The notes under the pieces are model-generated. The model did not search any database, was not told the origin of the DNA, and was given only the letters and a program-made list of their open reading frames with translations. The position numbers were made by a program, and so were the translations under genes. From the NCBI GenBank assembly GCA_014444615.1, contig PVXE01000046.1, forward strand, positions 1 to 34,092: a stretch of 34,092 nt of DNA, written 5' to 3'. Below are positions 1-8,421 of the stretch, in pieces. Position 1 is the stretch's first letter. Every line of letters starts with the position of its first letter. The stretch is from Tagaea sp. CACIAM 22H2 (GTDB lineage: Bacteria; Pseudomonadota; Alphaproteobacteria; CACIAM-22H2).

Positions 1-1653
1 TTGATCGCGCCGAGCGAAATCGTCGCAGGCGAAAGCTTCGAACTCGTCTATCGCATCGCCGACGAATGGGGCAATCCGGCGGAGCTTGCCGAACGCCCCG
101 CCCCGACGGGTGCGACGCTGGAGCCCTTGCCCGATCTACCCGGCATTCGCCGTTGGCGCACGACGATCGACGCGCCCGGCCTGCATCGCTTGGAGCTAAC
201 GGGCAGTCTCGGTCACGCAATTTCCAATCCGATCCGCGTTCATGAGACGGCACCCGCCACACGCATCTTCTGGGGTGACATCCACGCGCAGTCGCTGGTC
301 GGTTGCGGGGCGCGCACGGTCGACGCGTTCTTCCGCCATGCGCGCGACTTCGCGCGGATCGATTTCGCCAGTCATCAGGCGAACTGCTTCCTGGTGACCG
401 GTCCGGAATGGACGGAGACGGAAACCGTCACCGCCGAATATAACGAGTCCGGCCGTTTCGTCACCCTGCTCGGCCTTGAATGGTCGGCCGATACGGCGCG
501 CGGCGGCGACCGCAACCTGTTCTTCCCCGGCGACACGGCGCAGATCACGCGCTGCAGCCACGAATATGTCGACGACAAATCCGACATCGCGAGCGACTTG
601 CCGCTCGCCGAGGATTTCCACGCCAAGTATCGCGGCAGCGATGTCGTCATCGGCCTGCATGTCGGCGGCCGCACGACCGATCTGTCGCGCCACGAACCGT
701 CGGTCGAACGCCTGATCGAGATCCATTCGACGCATGCGACGTCGGAATGGTTCGTGCTGGACGCGCTGCGGCGCGGCTATCGCATGGGGGTGACCGCCGG
801 CAGCGACGGCGTGGACGGCCGCCCCGGCGCCAGCCATCCCGGCCATCAAGCGGTGCGCAATGTGCGCGGCGGCTTGGTCGCGGCGGCGTTGCCGACGCTC
901 GATCGCAAATCGCTGCTCACAGCGCTTCACGCGCGCAACTGCTACGCGACGAACGGGCCGCGCATTGTGCTGCGCTTCTCCGCCGACGGCCAAAAGATGG
1001 GCGCGGAGTTTCAAGCCCCGCGCCCGCCGCTGCTCTCGATCGAAATCGATGGCACCGCGCCGATCGAATCGATCGATATCTTCCGAGGCACGGAGATCGT
1101 TCACCATATCGCGCCGCACGCCAAGAACGCGGAATTGTCCGACCGGTTGCGCATCGCGTGGCGCGGCGCCACGGCGCCAGGCAATTTCTCGCGCGCACGC
1201 ATGAACTGGGACGGTATGGTGACGCTTTCGGCCGGCGCGTTCACCGATCCGCAAGGCTATGCGCTCGACACGCCCGACGAAGGCATCGTCGGCGCGGAAC
1301 CGCGCAAGATCGTCTGGCGCTCGGCGACCGGCGGCGATTGGGACGGCATCACCACCACGCTTGCCGCCCCCGGCGACGCGACGCTCGAAATCGACACACC
1401 GCAAATCTCGGTCGCCGTGCCCGTGGCGCGCCTACGCCAAGGCCCGGCCTATTTCGCCGACGACGTGCTGCATCGCGAACTCGAACTGCGCTTCCTGCCC
1501 AAGGATTTGGGCCCGTCGTCGTGGCGCGGCGAGTTCCGCGACGGCGCCATGAAGCCGGGCTGGAACGCCTATTGGTTCCGCGTGCGCCAGTGGGATGGCG
1601 GGATCGCGTGGTCGAGCCCGATCTTCGTCGAGATGACGGGCACGCCGCGATGA
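1..1653 (+). CDS. DUF3604 family PHP-like protein (5' end probably outside window)
   Basis: The 550 visible residues match the DUF3604 family in motif order: WGDIH at residues 91-95, a SHQAN block near 124-128, a GGDRN block near 168-172, a VGGR/H block near 221-231, EIHSTHATSEW at 240-250, SDGVDGRPGAS at 268-278 and CYATNGPR after 310. These His/Asp-rich blocks resemble PHP-type metal phosphoesterases. The family has no settled reaction. The first codon in the window is TTG with no visible ribosome binding site, and the sequence begins inside what looks like the N-terminal beta domain, so the gene is probably cut by the window edge. Its stop overlaps the start of the next oxidoreductase gene (ATGA), so the two are co-transcribed and probably translationally coupled. 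No signal peptide can be judged because the N-terminus is missing. Confidence 0.8.
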   Translation: MIAPSEIVAGESFELVYRIADEWGNPAELAERPAPTGATLEPLPDLPGIRRWRTTIDAPGLHRLELTGSLGHAISNPIRVHETAPATRIFWGDIHAQSLVGCGARTVDAFFRHARDFARIDFASHQANCFLVTGPEWTETETVTAEYNESGRFVTLLGLEWSADTARGGDRNLFFPGDTAQITRCSHEYVDDKSDIASDLPLAEDFHAKYRGSDVVIGLHVGGRTTDLSRHEPSVERLIEIHSTHATSEWFVLDALRRGYRMGVTAGSDGVDGRPGASHPGHQAVRNVRGGLVAAALPTLDRKSLLTALHARNCYATNGPRIVLRFSADGQKMGAEFQAPRPPLLSIEIDGTAPIESIDIFRGTEIVHHIAPHAKNAELSDRLRIAWRGATAPGNFSRARMNWDGMVTLSAGAFTDPQGYALDTPDEGIVGAEPRKIVWRSATGGDWDGITTTLAAPGDATLEIDTPQISVAVPVARLRQGPAYFADDVLHRELELRFLPKDLGPSSWRGEFRDGAMKPGWNAYWFRVRQWDGGIAWSSPIFVEMTGTPR

Positions 1654-2669
1654 TCGGAATTGCGTTCGTCGGTGCCGGGTCCATTGCCGCCTATCATCTC
1701 GACGCGCTGGCGACGCTTCCCGACGCCGATGTCCGGATTGTCGTCGGACGCGACGCTGCCAAAGCGGCGGCGTTCGCCGCCCAGCGGGGCATTCCGGCGG
1801 GGACAGACGACCTCGATGCGGCGCTGGCCCGGACGGATATCGACGCGATCGTCGTGGCCTCGCCCGACGACACGCACGAGGCGATCTGCCTGAAGGCGAC
1901 CGCTGCCGGCAAGGCGATCCTGGTGCAAAAGCCGATGGCGCCCGACGCCGCCGCGTGCCGACGGATGATCGCGGCGGCGCAAGCCGCCAACGTCGATCTG
2001 CAAGTCAGCTTCATGCACCGCTATTTCGAGGAATTCGCCGCCGCGCGCGAGTTGCTCGCGGCGGGCGCAATCGGCACGCCGACCAGTGCGCGCATGCGCA
2101 ACGCCACACCCGGCCCCGATTGGGGCGACTGGTTTTTCAAGAAAACGCGCGTCGGCGGCGGCGTGGTGCTGCAACTCGGCGTACACGGCATCGATCTTCT
2201 CACACAGCTTTTCGGCCCCGTCGCCTCGCTCAACGCGACGACGGCGATCCTACGTCCAGAACGGCTTTTGGCCGATGGACGCGTAGTGACGGTCGAGAAT
2301 CCCGACAGCGCCTGGGCGATCTATCGTTTTGCCAACGGCGTGGCCGCATCGCACGACATGTCGATGATCGAAGCGGCGGGTACCGACCGTTTCGGCATGG
2401 AGATCTACGGCACCGACGGCACGATCCAGCTGCGCGGGGTCGCGGGCCCGTTGCGCCTGCGCCGCAAAGGGGCGAGCGCGTGGGAAACGCCTGCGCTGCC
2501 CACGCCGCCGATGGGCCATCGCCATCATCGACGTTGGCTCGACGGATTGACCGGCGCTAGGCCCCCGGAAACGACAGCGCTAGACGCACTCGCAGGATTG
2601 TTGATCGCCGAAGCGATCGAACGTTCCGCCGCAACGGGTGGCGGGGCGTGCGAAGTCGAACAGCCCTAG
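1650..2669 (+). CDS. Gfo/Idh/MocA family NAD(P)-dependent oxidoreductase
   Basis: This is a 339-residue cytosolic oxidoreductase of the glucose-fructose/inositol dehydrogenase family, which usually oxidises or reduces a sugar or sugar-acid hydroxyl. The N-terminal Rossmann motif is FVGAGSIA at residues 6-13. The nucleotide-site EKP motif appears as QKP at 93-95 with its Lys94. The C-terminal substrate domain has GGGVVLQLGVHGIDLL at about 169-184, with His179 and Asp182 in the expected catalytic positions. The Gln in VVLQLG replaces an Asp common in related members. The ATG at 1650 overlaps the upstream stop by four bases. The gene ends four bases from the stop of the convergent LysR gene. The substrate cannot be read from the sequence. 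Confidence 0.9.
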   Translation: MIGIAFVGAGSIAAYHLDALATLPDADVRIVVGRDAAKAAAFAAQRGIPAGTDDLDAALARTDIDAIVVASPDDTHEAICLKATAAGKAILVQKPMAPDAAACRRMIAAAQAANVDLQVSFMHRYFEEFAAARELLAAGAIGTPTSARMRNATPGPDWGDWFFKKTRVGGGVVLQLGVHGIDLLTQLFGPVASLNATTAILRPERLLADGRVVTVENPDSAWAIYRFANGVAASHDMSMIEAAGTDRFGMEIYGTDGTIQLRGVAGPLRLRRKGASAWETPALPTPPMGHRHHRRWLDGLTGARPPETTALDALAGLLIAEAIERSAATGGGACEVEQP

Positions 2670-2673
2670 TCAC

Positions 2674-3576
2674 TCACGGCGACGCGGCCGACCGGCGCAA
2701 CAATTCGATCAGCGCGTTGATGGGCGCCACATTCGCCAGCGTGCGCGCGAACATCGCCCCACCTTTAAAGCGCGACACCTCGATTGGCAGCGGAATTTCA
2801 ACCAACCCGTGGCCGACTTGCGAGGTCAGAAGCCCGCTCGCCACACTGCTGAGATACGTTCCAGTCCGGAGAAGCTGGAAAATCGCCAATAGCGACGTCG
2901 ACATCAATGCGATCCGCGGCGCTTCCGCGCCCAAACGCCGGAACATGTTGTCGCGCGACGCGACCGTTTCGTCATCGTCCTCGTAGAGGATCCACGGATA
3001 GGCAACGAGATCGGCCGCCGTGACCCTCCGCTTTCGGGCCAACGGATGATCGGCTGCGGCGATGACGCATTGCCGGATATTCGTGATGTGGCGCGTCTCG
3101 ATATAGTCGGGGATGTTCGATGTCGGGATGCGTGCGATGACAATGTCGAGGTCGCCGCTAAACAGGCCGGGCAGCGTCTTCGGGTTCGCGTCGATCTGCA
3201 AATTGATGCGCAGTCCCGGAAACCGGCTTTGCAATTCGGAGATCGCGCCAGGCAACAACGCGCCCCCGAAATATGGGCCGGCACCGATGCGCAAATGGCC
3301 CGTTCGTCCCGACTTGAACGCACCGAGTTCAGACTGCGCGAAGTTCCATTCGGTTTCGATTTGCTTTGCGTGGCGCAACAGCGCGATACCGAATCGCGTG
3401 AGCACGACGCCGCGCGCGCGACGTTCGAACAGCGCCACGCCCATCTCGCGTTCCAGCCGGTGGATCGCCTTGCTGACCGCCGGTTGGCTTATCGACAACG
3501 CTTGCGCGCCGGCGCTGATACTGCCGCCTTTGGCGACCGCAAGGAACTGACGGAGGAGCGCGACGTTCTGCAGCAT
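2674..3576 (-). CDS. LysR family transcriptional regulator
   Basis: This 300-residue protein has the standard LysR layout. An N-terminal winged helix-turn-helix spans about residues 1-60 (the segment with GSISAGAQALSISQPAVSKA is the recognition region), a linker helix follows, and the rest is a two-lobed periplasmic-binding-like effector domain. Length is typical of the family. It lies divergent to the sulfatase and CUT1 importer operon across a 121-base AT-richer gap, the classic arrangement for a LysR activator and its target, so it probably controls that operon in response to a substrate or sulfur signal. That role is inferred from position. The ATG at 3576 has no clear Shine-Dalgarno sequence. 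It converges with the upstream oxidoreductase with a four-base gap. Confidence 0.92.
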   Translation of the reverse strand: MLQNVALLRQFLAVAKGGSISAGAQALSISQPAVSKAIHRLEREMGVALFERRARGVVLTRFGIALLRHAKQIETEWNFAQSELGAFKSGRTGHLRIGAGPYFGGALLPGAISELQSRFPGLRINLQIDANPKTLPGLFSGDLDIVIARIPTSNIPDYIETRHITNIRQCVIAAADHPLARKRRVTAADLVAYPWILYEDDDETVASRDNMFRRLGAEAPRIALMSTSLLAIFQLLRTGTYLSSVASGLLTSQVGHGLVEIPLPIEVSRFKGGAMFARTLANVAPINALIELLRRSAASP

Positions 3577-3697
3577 AGGTATTCTTTTAAGTTATCTAAG
3601 TAGGCCAAAATGGAACTTTACGGACTAAATCACCTAATGGAAAGTCGAAGAATTCTGAGCGCAGGAACTGCGCCGAAATGGGGAGAAATCGCCGGCA
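3577..3697. promoter_or_regulatory. Divergent LysR/sulfatase promoter region
   Basis: This 121-base gap separates the LysR start from the sulfatase start and is clearly richer in A and T than its surroundings. It should hold promoters for both directions and the LysR binding site. A perfect inverted repeat with 6-base arms and a 3-base spacer (GCGCAG-GAA-CTGCGC) lies at 3659-3673, just before the purine-rich ribosome site (GGGGAGA, 3680-3686) of the sulfatase. It could be an operator or an mRNA hairpin. I could not assign -35 and -10 boxes with any certainty. Confidence 0.55.
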
Positions 3698-5227
3698 ATG
3701 CGCACCGTTTTCGTTCTATTCGATTCCCTCGTGCGCTCGGCGATGAGCGCGTACGCCGATACGCATGTGCACACGCCGAATTTCAAGCGCTTCGCCCAGC
3801 GCGCGGTGACGTTCGACAGCCATTTCGTCGGCAGCCTGCCCTGCATGCCCGCGCGGCGCGACATTCATACCGGCCGGATGAATTTCCTGCATCGCAGCTG
3901 GGGGCCAATGGAGCCCTACGACAATTCGTTCCCGGAGATGCTGCGCGACGCCAACATCCATTCGCATCTCGTCACCGACCACATGCATTATTTCGAGGAT
4001 GGCGGCGCCACCTATCACGGGCGCTTCCGGTCTTGGGAGTTCATCCGCGGCCAGGAATACGATCCGTGGAAAGCGATGGTCCAGCCGCCGATCGATCGGC
4101 TGCAGGAGAAGTACAACGTCAAACACTACGACTTCACCAATAACTGGAAGCGCCTGCAGAACGCGATCAATCGCGAATATATGATCGAGGAAAAGGATTT
4201 CTGCCTGCCGCGTTGCTTCGACGGCGCGTTCGAGTTCCTCGATCTCAACCGCGGCGCCGACAATTGGTTCATGCTGCTGGAATGCTTCGACCCGCACGAG
4301 CCGTTCCACGCGCCTGACCGCTTCAAGGACCGTTACCGCACCGGCTATAACGGCGGCATCCTCGACTGGCCCCACTACGAGAAAGTAACCGAGAGTCCCG
4401 AGGAGATCGCGGAGATCCGCGCCAATTACGCGGCGCTGATGACCGCCTGCGATCATTACTTCGGCAAGCTGCTCGACTACTTCGACAAGCACGATATGTG
4501 GAAGGATACGGCGATCGTATTGTCGACCGATCACGGCTTCCTGCTGGCCGAGCACGATTGGTGGGGCAAAAACCTGATGCCCTACTATACCGATATCTCC
4601 CACATCCCGCTGATCATCCATCATCCGGCGCATACGCGCAGTGCCGGCCAGCGCCGCAAGGCCGTGACCCAGACGATGGATCTGATGCCGACGATCCTCG
4701 ACATGTTCGGCATCGCGATTCCGCCGGAGGTTTGCGGTCGCTCGCTGCTGCCGCTGCTCGACGAGGACAAGCCGATCCGCGATATCGGAATCTTCGGCAT
4801 GTTCGGCGGGCCGATCGGCGCGACCGACGGGCGCTACACCTATTATCTCTATCCGGGCGATCTCTACGGGCCGGGCCTACACGAATACACGCTGATGCCC
4901 ACGCATCTGCATTCGTTATTCAGCGCCGCCGAGATGAAGACCGCGAAACTGCGAGAACCCTTCGACTTCACCAAGGGCATGCCGATCCTGAAGATCGACG
5001 CGCTGATGGACGCGCGGCGCATCCCCGTCCACGACGGCAAACGGTTCGATCCCGGCGTGGGCACGACGCTTTACGACATCTCCATCGATCCCAAGCAGCT
5101 AAAGCCCTTCCGCGACGACGCGATCGAGCGGCGCTTCCTGCGCGGAATCGCCGAACAGATGCGCCTGCACGATGCCCCGGCCGAAATCTACGCCCGCTAC
5201 GGAATCGGTCCCAAACTGGCCGCTTGA
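3698..5227 (+). CDS. Formylglycine-dependent sulfatase (first of two), cytoplasmic
   Basis: This 509-residue protein belongs to the alkaline-phosphatase-fold sulfatases, which hydrolyse sulfate esters. Cys49 in CMPAR (residues 49-53) fits the C-x-P-x-R signature for conversion to formylglycine. STDHG at 276-280 supplies the late metal-binding Asp278 and His279, and Lys291 follows. The N-terminal metal site is atypical: VLFDS has Asp9 followed by Ser10, where many sulfatases have two acidic residues or Asp-Gln. The N-terminus starts directly with the first beta strand, so there is no signal peptide and the enzyme should be cytoplasmic. A sugar-type ABC importer follows 27 bases downstream in the same operon, so the substrate is probably imported as a sulfate ester, perhaps a sulfated sugar. 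The substrate and sulfatase subfamily are not known. Confidence 0.88.
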   Translation: MRTVFVLFDSLVRSAMSAYADTHVHTPNFKRFAQRAVTFDSHFVGSLPCMPARRDIHTGRMNFLHRSWGPMEPYDNSFPEMLRDANIHSHLVTDHMHYFEDGGATYHGRFRSWEFIRGQEYDPWKAMVQPPIDRLQEKYNVKHYDFTNNWKRLQNAINREYMIEEKDFCLPRCFDGAFEFLDLNRGADNWFMLLECFDPHEPFHAPDRFKDRYRTGYNGGILDWPHYEKVTESPEEIAEIRANYAALMTACDHYFGKLLDYFDKHDMWKDTAIVLSTDHGFLLAEHDWWGKNLMPYYTDISHIPLIIHHPAHTRSAGQRRKAVTQTMDLMPTILDMFGIAIPPEVCGRSLLPLLDEDKPIRDIGIFGMFGGPIGATDGRYTYYLYPGDLYGPGLHEYTLMPTHLHSLFSAAEMKTAKLREPFDFTKGMPILKIDALMDARRIPVHDGKRFDPGVGTTLYDISIDPKQLKPFRDDAIERRFLRGIAEQMRLHDAPAEIYARYGIGPKLAA

Positions 5228-5254
5228 CGGCCGCATATAACGAGGGAGGAAACC

Positions 5255-6607
5255 ATGAAGTTCCAATTCGCGACCGCATTCGCGGCGGCGAGCGCTTTGG
5301 CGTTCGCCGCCGCCGGTCCGGCCGCCGCCCAAACGCCCTTCGCCGATGTCGGCAAACATCCGGAAATCTCGATCCTGATCAACTCCTCGCCATGGTTCGG
5401 CGGATTCGAGAAAGTGGTCGATCTTTACGAGAAGCAGACCGGCAACAAAGTGAAACTGGACGTCACGCCTTACGGCGGCGTGCTGGAGAAGGCGCGCAAC
5501 GCCGTGCGCGCCGCCAACAGCCCGTACGATCTGGTGAATCTCGACACCCCTTGGACGATCGAATTCTACGAAGGCAACTTTCTGCGGCCATTGACGGAGA
5601 TCGATCCGGGTTTCGCCTTGCCTGCCGAAGTGCTGACCTACGAGGATTCGAACTACTGGAATGCGCAGCGCCGCTGGCGCACGCGCGACGGCGGTCAGCT
5701 GATGGGCTATTCGCCCAACGGCAACGTCCATGTTCTTTACTACCGCGCAGATCTTCTGCAACAAGCTGGCATGCAGCCGCCCAAGACCTGGGCCGACGTA
5801 GCGGCGATCTGCAAGAAATTCTACGCGCCGCCCGGCATGTACGGCTTCGTCGCCCGCGGCGAGAAAGGAAATCCAATCCGGTCCGACTGGACGTCGCTGA
5901 TGCAAGGCGCCGGTGCTTCGGTGGTCCGCGCGCCGCAGAATGGCGACTATACCGTCACGATTAATTCGCCCGAGGCAAAAGTGGCGCTCGATCAGTTCAT
6001 TTCGCTGCAGAAGGAATGTGCGCCGCCGAACGCAGGCGTCATGGGTCAAGGCGACGTAATCCAGTTGCTTGCTACCGGCCGCGCGGTGCAAGGCCTCGCC
6101 GTCATCGCCGCATGGTCGACCTTCGACGACCGCCAGAAATCGGCTGTGGTCGGCAAGATCAACACGGCGATGGTCCCGGGTTTTCCCGGCCGCGAACCGG
6201 GTGTGGCGATCGGCAACTGGGTCTTCGCCGTGCCGAAGAATGTTCCCGCCGAACGCCAGCGTGCCGCCCTCGCCTTCTCGCGCTGGTTCCTTACCGCCGG
6301 TGCGCAACGCGCCTATGCGGAAGGCGGCGGCATTCCGGTACGGTCTGATATCTTCGCCTCGGAACTCGCGTCGAAGCCGGAATTCCGCTGGATGAGGACC
6401 TATATCGACAGCCAGAAATACGCCCGTCAGGAGCTGGGCTTCGCCGAAGGCGTACAGGTGGAGGCTGTTTTGGGCCTGCGCTTGAACCAGGCGCTGATCG
6501 GCGAGATGTCAACGGCCCGCGCGCTCAACACGGCTGCGCGCGAGATCGAGGAAATCTTCCAACGTAGCGGCCGGCGTACCGGTAAGCTCGGCGCGTTGCC
6601 GGAGTAA
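5255..6607 (+). CDS. CUT1-type ABC importer, extracellular solute-binding protein (family 1)
   Basis: This 450-residue protein has a clear Sec signal peptide (basic start, long Ala-rich core, probable cleavage after AAAQ near residue 26) and then the fold signature of family 1 sugar-binding proteins. These features include a VVDLYEKQTGNKVKLDVTP strand, a YSPNGNVHVLYYRADLL segment and a hinge region. It binds its ligand in the periplasm and delivers it to the two permeases downstream. A strong ribosome site (GAGGGAGGAAAC) directly precedes the ATG. The gene sits 27 bases after the sulfatase stop and 84 bases before the first permease, with a stable hairpin in that gap. Ligand identity cannot be read; a sulfated saccharide is suggested only by the operon. 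Confidence 0.9.
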   Translation: MKFQFATAFAAASALAFAAAGPAAAQTPFADVGKHPEISILINSSPWFGGFEKVVDLYEKQTGNKVKLDVTPYGGVLEKARNAVRAANSPYDLVNLDTPWTIEFYEGNFLRPLTEIDPGFALPAEVLTYEDSNYWNAQRRWRTRDGGQLMGYSPNGNVHVLYYRADLLQQAGMQPPKTWADVAAICKKFYAPPGMYGFVARGEKGNPIRSDWTSLMQGAGASVVRAPQNGDYTVTINSPEAKVALDQFISLQKECAPPNAGVMGQGDVIQLLATGRAVQGLAVIAAWSTFDDRQKSAVVGKINTAMVPGFPGREPGVAIGNWVFAVPKNVPAERQRAALAFSRWFLTAGAQRAYAEGGGIPVRSDIFASELASKPEFRWMRTYIDSQKYARQELGFAEGVQVEAVLGLRLNQALIGEMSTARALNTAAREIEEIFQRSGRRTGKLGALPE

Positions 6608-6630
6608 CGTAGAGTACCGGACCGGAAGAA

Positions 6631-6658
6631 GGGGAGCGGATCGATCGATCCGGTCCCC
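6631..6658 (+). other. Intercistronic hairpin between binding protein and permease genes
   Basis: A 28-base inverted repeat has arms of 14 bases with one mismatch (G36 opposite G53 of the 66xx numbering). Its core is the perfect 16-base palindrome CGGATCGATCGATCCG at 6637-6652. No run of T follows, so it is not a standard intrinsic terminator. Hairpins in this position commonly protect the 3' end of binding-protein mRNA or reduce read-through, which raises binding protein over permease. That function is inference. Confidence 0.6.
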
Positions 6659-6691
6659 GTCGCCGCATCCGGCCCCGGTCGAACGGATGAT

Positions 6692-7591
6692 ATGCGGATG
6701 AAAGACGACTTCCTCAACCGGACTTTCCGCCACTGGAGCATGTGGCCGTGCCTGGCGTTCCTACTGGTGCTGTCGGTCTATCCCGTTCTCCAACTCGTAC
6801 CCATGGCGCTGTCGACCATCCAGATCACCGCCGAGGGCACGTTCTGGACCTATTCGCCGCGTCGCAATCTCGATCTTCTATTGGGCGACGAAGTTTTACG
6901 CGACGCCATCGTCAACACGCTGGTTTTCGTCGTGCTGTCCGTCGCCATCGAGATGGTGCTGGGTTTCTTCGCGGCTTTGTTCATCGCCTGCATGCCGCGC
7001 GGCCGCAATTTCGCGCGCACGGTGATGATCCTGCCGATCCTGCTGCCCGCGGTCGCCATCGGCAGCATGTGGAAGCTGTTGTTCAACTACGATTTCGGCC
7101 TGTTCAACCAGATGGTCGGGCTGATCGGCCTCAACCCGATCAACTGGCTGGGCGACACGCGCTGGGCGCTGCTGTCGATCGTCATCGTCGATGTGTGGCA
7201 CTGGACGCCTTTCGTGTTCTTGATCCTGTTCGCGTCGATCGAGACCCTGCCGCAGGACGTGCTGGAAGCCGGCCGCGTGGATGGCGCCACGGCGTGGCAG
7301 ATGATCAGTTTGATCATCCTGCCGCTGCTGGGCCCGGCTTTGGCGGTCGCCGCCTTGTTCCGCGCCATCGTCGCGTTCAAGGCGTTCGACCAGGTCTATC
7401 TATTGACCTCCGGCGGGCCGGGTACGTCGACCGAGCTTCTCAGCCTGCATTTGAACCGCGTGTTCTTCGAGCAGAACCAGCTCGGCTACGGCGCAATGCT
7501 GTCGCTGAGCATCATCGGCGTAATCGTCGCCACCCTCGCCGTCGGCAAATGGTCGGCGACGCAGATCGAACGCAAAAGGACGGGCCGATGA
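6692..7591 (+). CDS. CUT1-type ABC sugar permease, MalF/UgpA-like
   Basis: This 299-residue inner-membrane permease has about six transmembrane helices and the cytoplasmic EAA loop near residues 190-215 (EAGRVDGATAWQ followed by a LP pair), which contacts the ATPase. It forms the import channel with the next gene product. The start is uncertain because two ATG codons, at 6692 and 6698, lie close together and neither has a good ribosome site. The stop overlaps the next start (ATGA). No ATP-binding subunit is encoded nearby, so this importer must borrow one, as MsmX- or UgpC-type shared ATPases allow in other bacteria. Confidence 0.9.
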   Translation: MRMKDDFLNRTFRHWSMWPCLAFLLVLSVYPVLQLVPMALSTIQITAEGTFWTYSPRRNLDLLLGDEVLRDAIVNTLVFVVLSVAIEMVLGFFAALFIACMPRGRNFARTVMILPILLPAVAIGSMWKLLFNYDFGLFNQMVGLIGLNPINWLGDTRWALLSIVIVDVWHWTPFVFLILFASIETLPQDVLEAGRVDGATAWQMISLIILPLLGPALAVAALFRAIVAFKAFDQVYLLTSGGPGTSTELLSLHLNRVFFEQNQLGYGAMLSLSIIGVIVATLAVGKWSATQIERKRTGR

Positions 7592-8418
7592 TCCCCTTGC
7601 ACGGCCGCGCCGCCTGGATCGGCTATAGCGTCGTGGCGCTGGCGATTCTGTTCATCGTCGGCCCCACCGCCTGGATCTTCCTCAACTCGATCAAGTACCA
7701 GATCGCGATCTATTCCGGCGCCTGGGTGTTCGAGCCGACGCTCGACAACTATATCGAAGTTCTATTCAGCCGCCGATCGGATCTCGTCCATAACCTGTGG
7801 AACAGCTTCGTCGTCGCTTGCCTTAGCACCGTCGCGGTGTTGATCGTCGGATCGCTCGGCGCTTACGGCATCCATCGCTGGTTCCGCAGCCGCTTGTTCG
7901 CCAAGCTGTTGATGGGCTGGGTGCTGATATTCCACATGATCCCGGTCATCACGCTGGTCGGGCCGTGGTATCTGTTTTTCCAGTCGCTCGGCCTTTACAA
8001 CACGCTGCTGGCGCTCGTGCTGACCCATATCACCATCAATCTGCCGATGACGATGTGGATCATGCTGACCTATTTCAACGAAGTGCCGTCCGAACTGCGC
8101 GAAGCCGCGACGATCGACGGCTGCGGCGACTTCACCACCTTCCGCCGGATCATCCTGCCGCTGGTGGGGCCGGGCCTCGTCTCGTCCGGCATTCTGTCCT
8201 TCGTGTTCAGCTGGAACGAATTCGCGATCGCGCTGAACCTGACGGCACGCGACACGGCGACCGTGCCCGTCGCCATCGCGCGCTTCGCCCAACAATTCGA
8301 AATCCTGCATGCCCAAATGGCCGCATCGTCGATGATCGCGATCGCGCCCGCTTTGCTGCTGATGATCTTCGGTCAACGTTTCATCGTGCGCGGACTGACC
8401 ACCGGCGCGGTCAAATAG
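7588..8418 (+). CDS. CUT1-type ABC sugar permease, MalG-like
   Basis: This 276-residue inner-membrane protein pairs with the upstream MalF-like permease. It has about six transmembrane helices and an EAA loop (REAATIDGCGDFTTF, followed by a LP pair) near residues 170-190, as in MalG/UgpE proteins. The ATG at 7588 overlaps the previous stop by four bases. It is the last gene of the LysR-linked operon and stops only three bases before the stop of a convergent MalG-like permease from a second CUT1 importer, which leaves no space for a terminator. Confidence 0.92.
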   Translation: MIPLHGRAAWIGYSVVALAILFIVGPTAWIFLNSIKYQIAIYSGAWVFEPTLDNYIEVLFSRRSDLVHNLWNSFVVACLSTVAVLIVGSLGAYGIHRWFRSRLFAKLLMGWVLIFHMIPVITLVGPWYLFFQSLGLYNTLLALVLTHITINLPMTMWIMLTYFNEVPSELREAATIDGCGDFTTFRRIILPLVGPGLVSSGILSFVFSWNEFAIALNLTARDTATVPVAIARFAQQFEILHAQMAASSMIAIAPALLLMIFGQRFIVRGLTTGAVK

Positions 8419-8421
8419 GCC

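Noticed and set aside
196..1404. A 402-codon minus-strand open frame opposite the DUF3604 gene
   Set aside because: It is an Arg-rich shadow without motifs; the plus strand carries the DUF3604 signature.
480..1649. Upstream extension of the Gfo/Idh/MocA open frame
   Set aside because: The extension lies in another frame of the DUF3604 gene and is Arg-rich. The Rossmann fold begins at the ATG at 1650.
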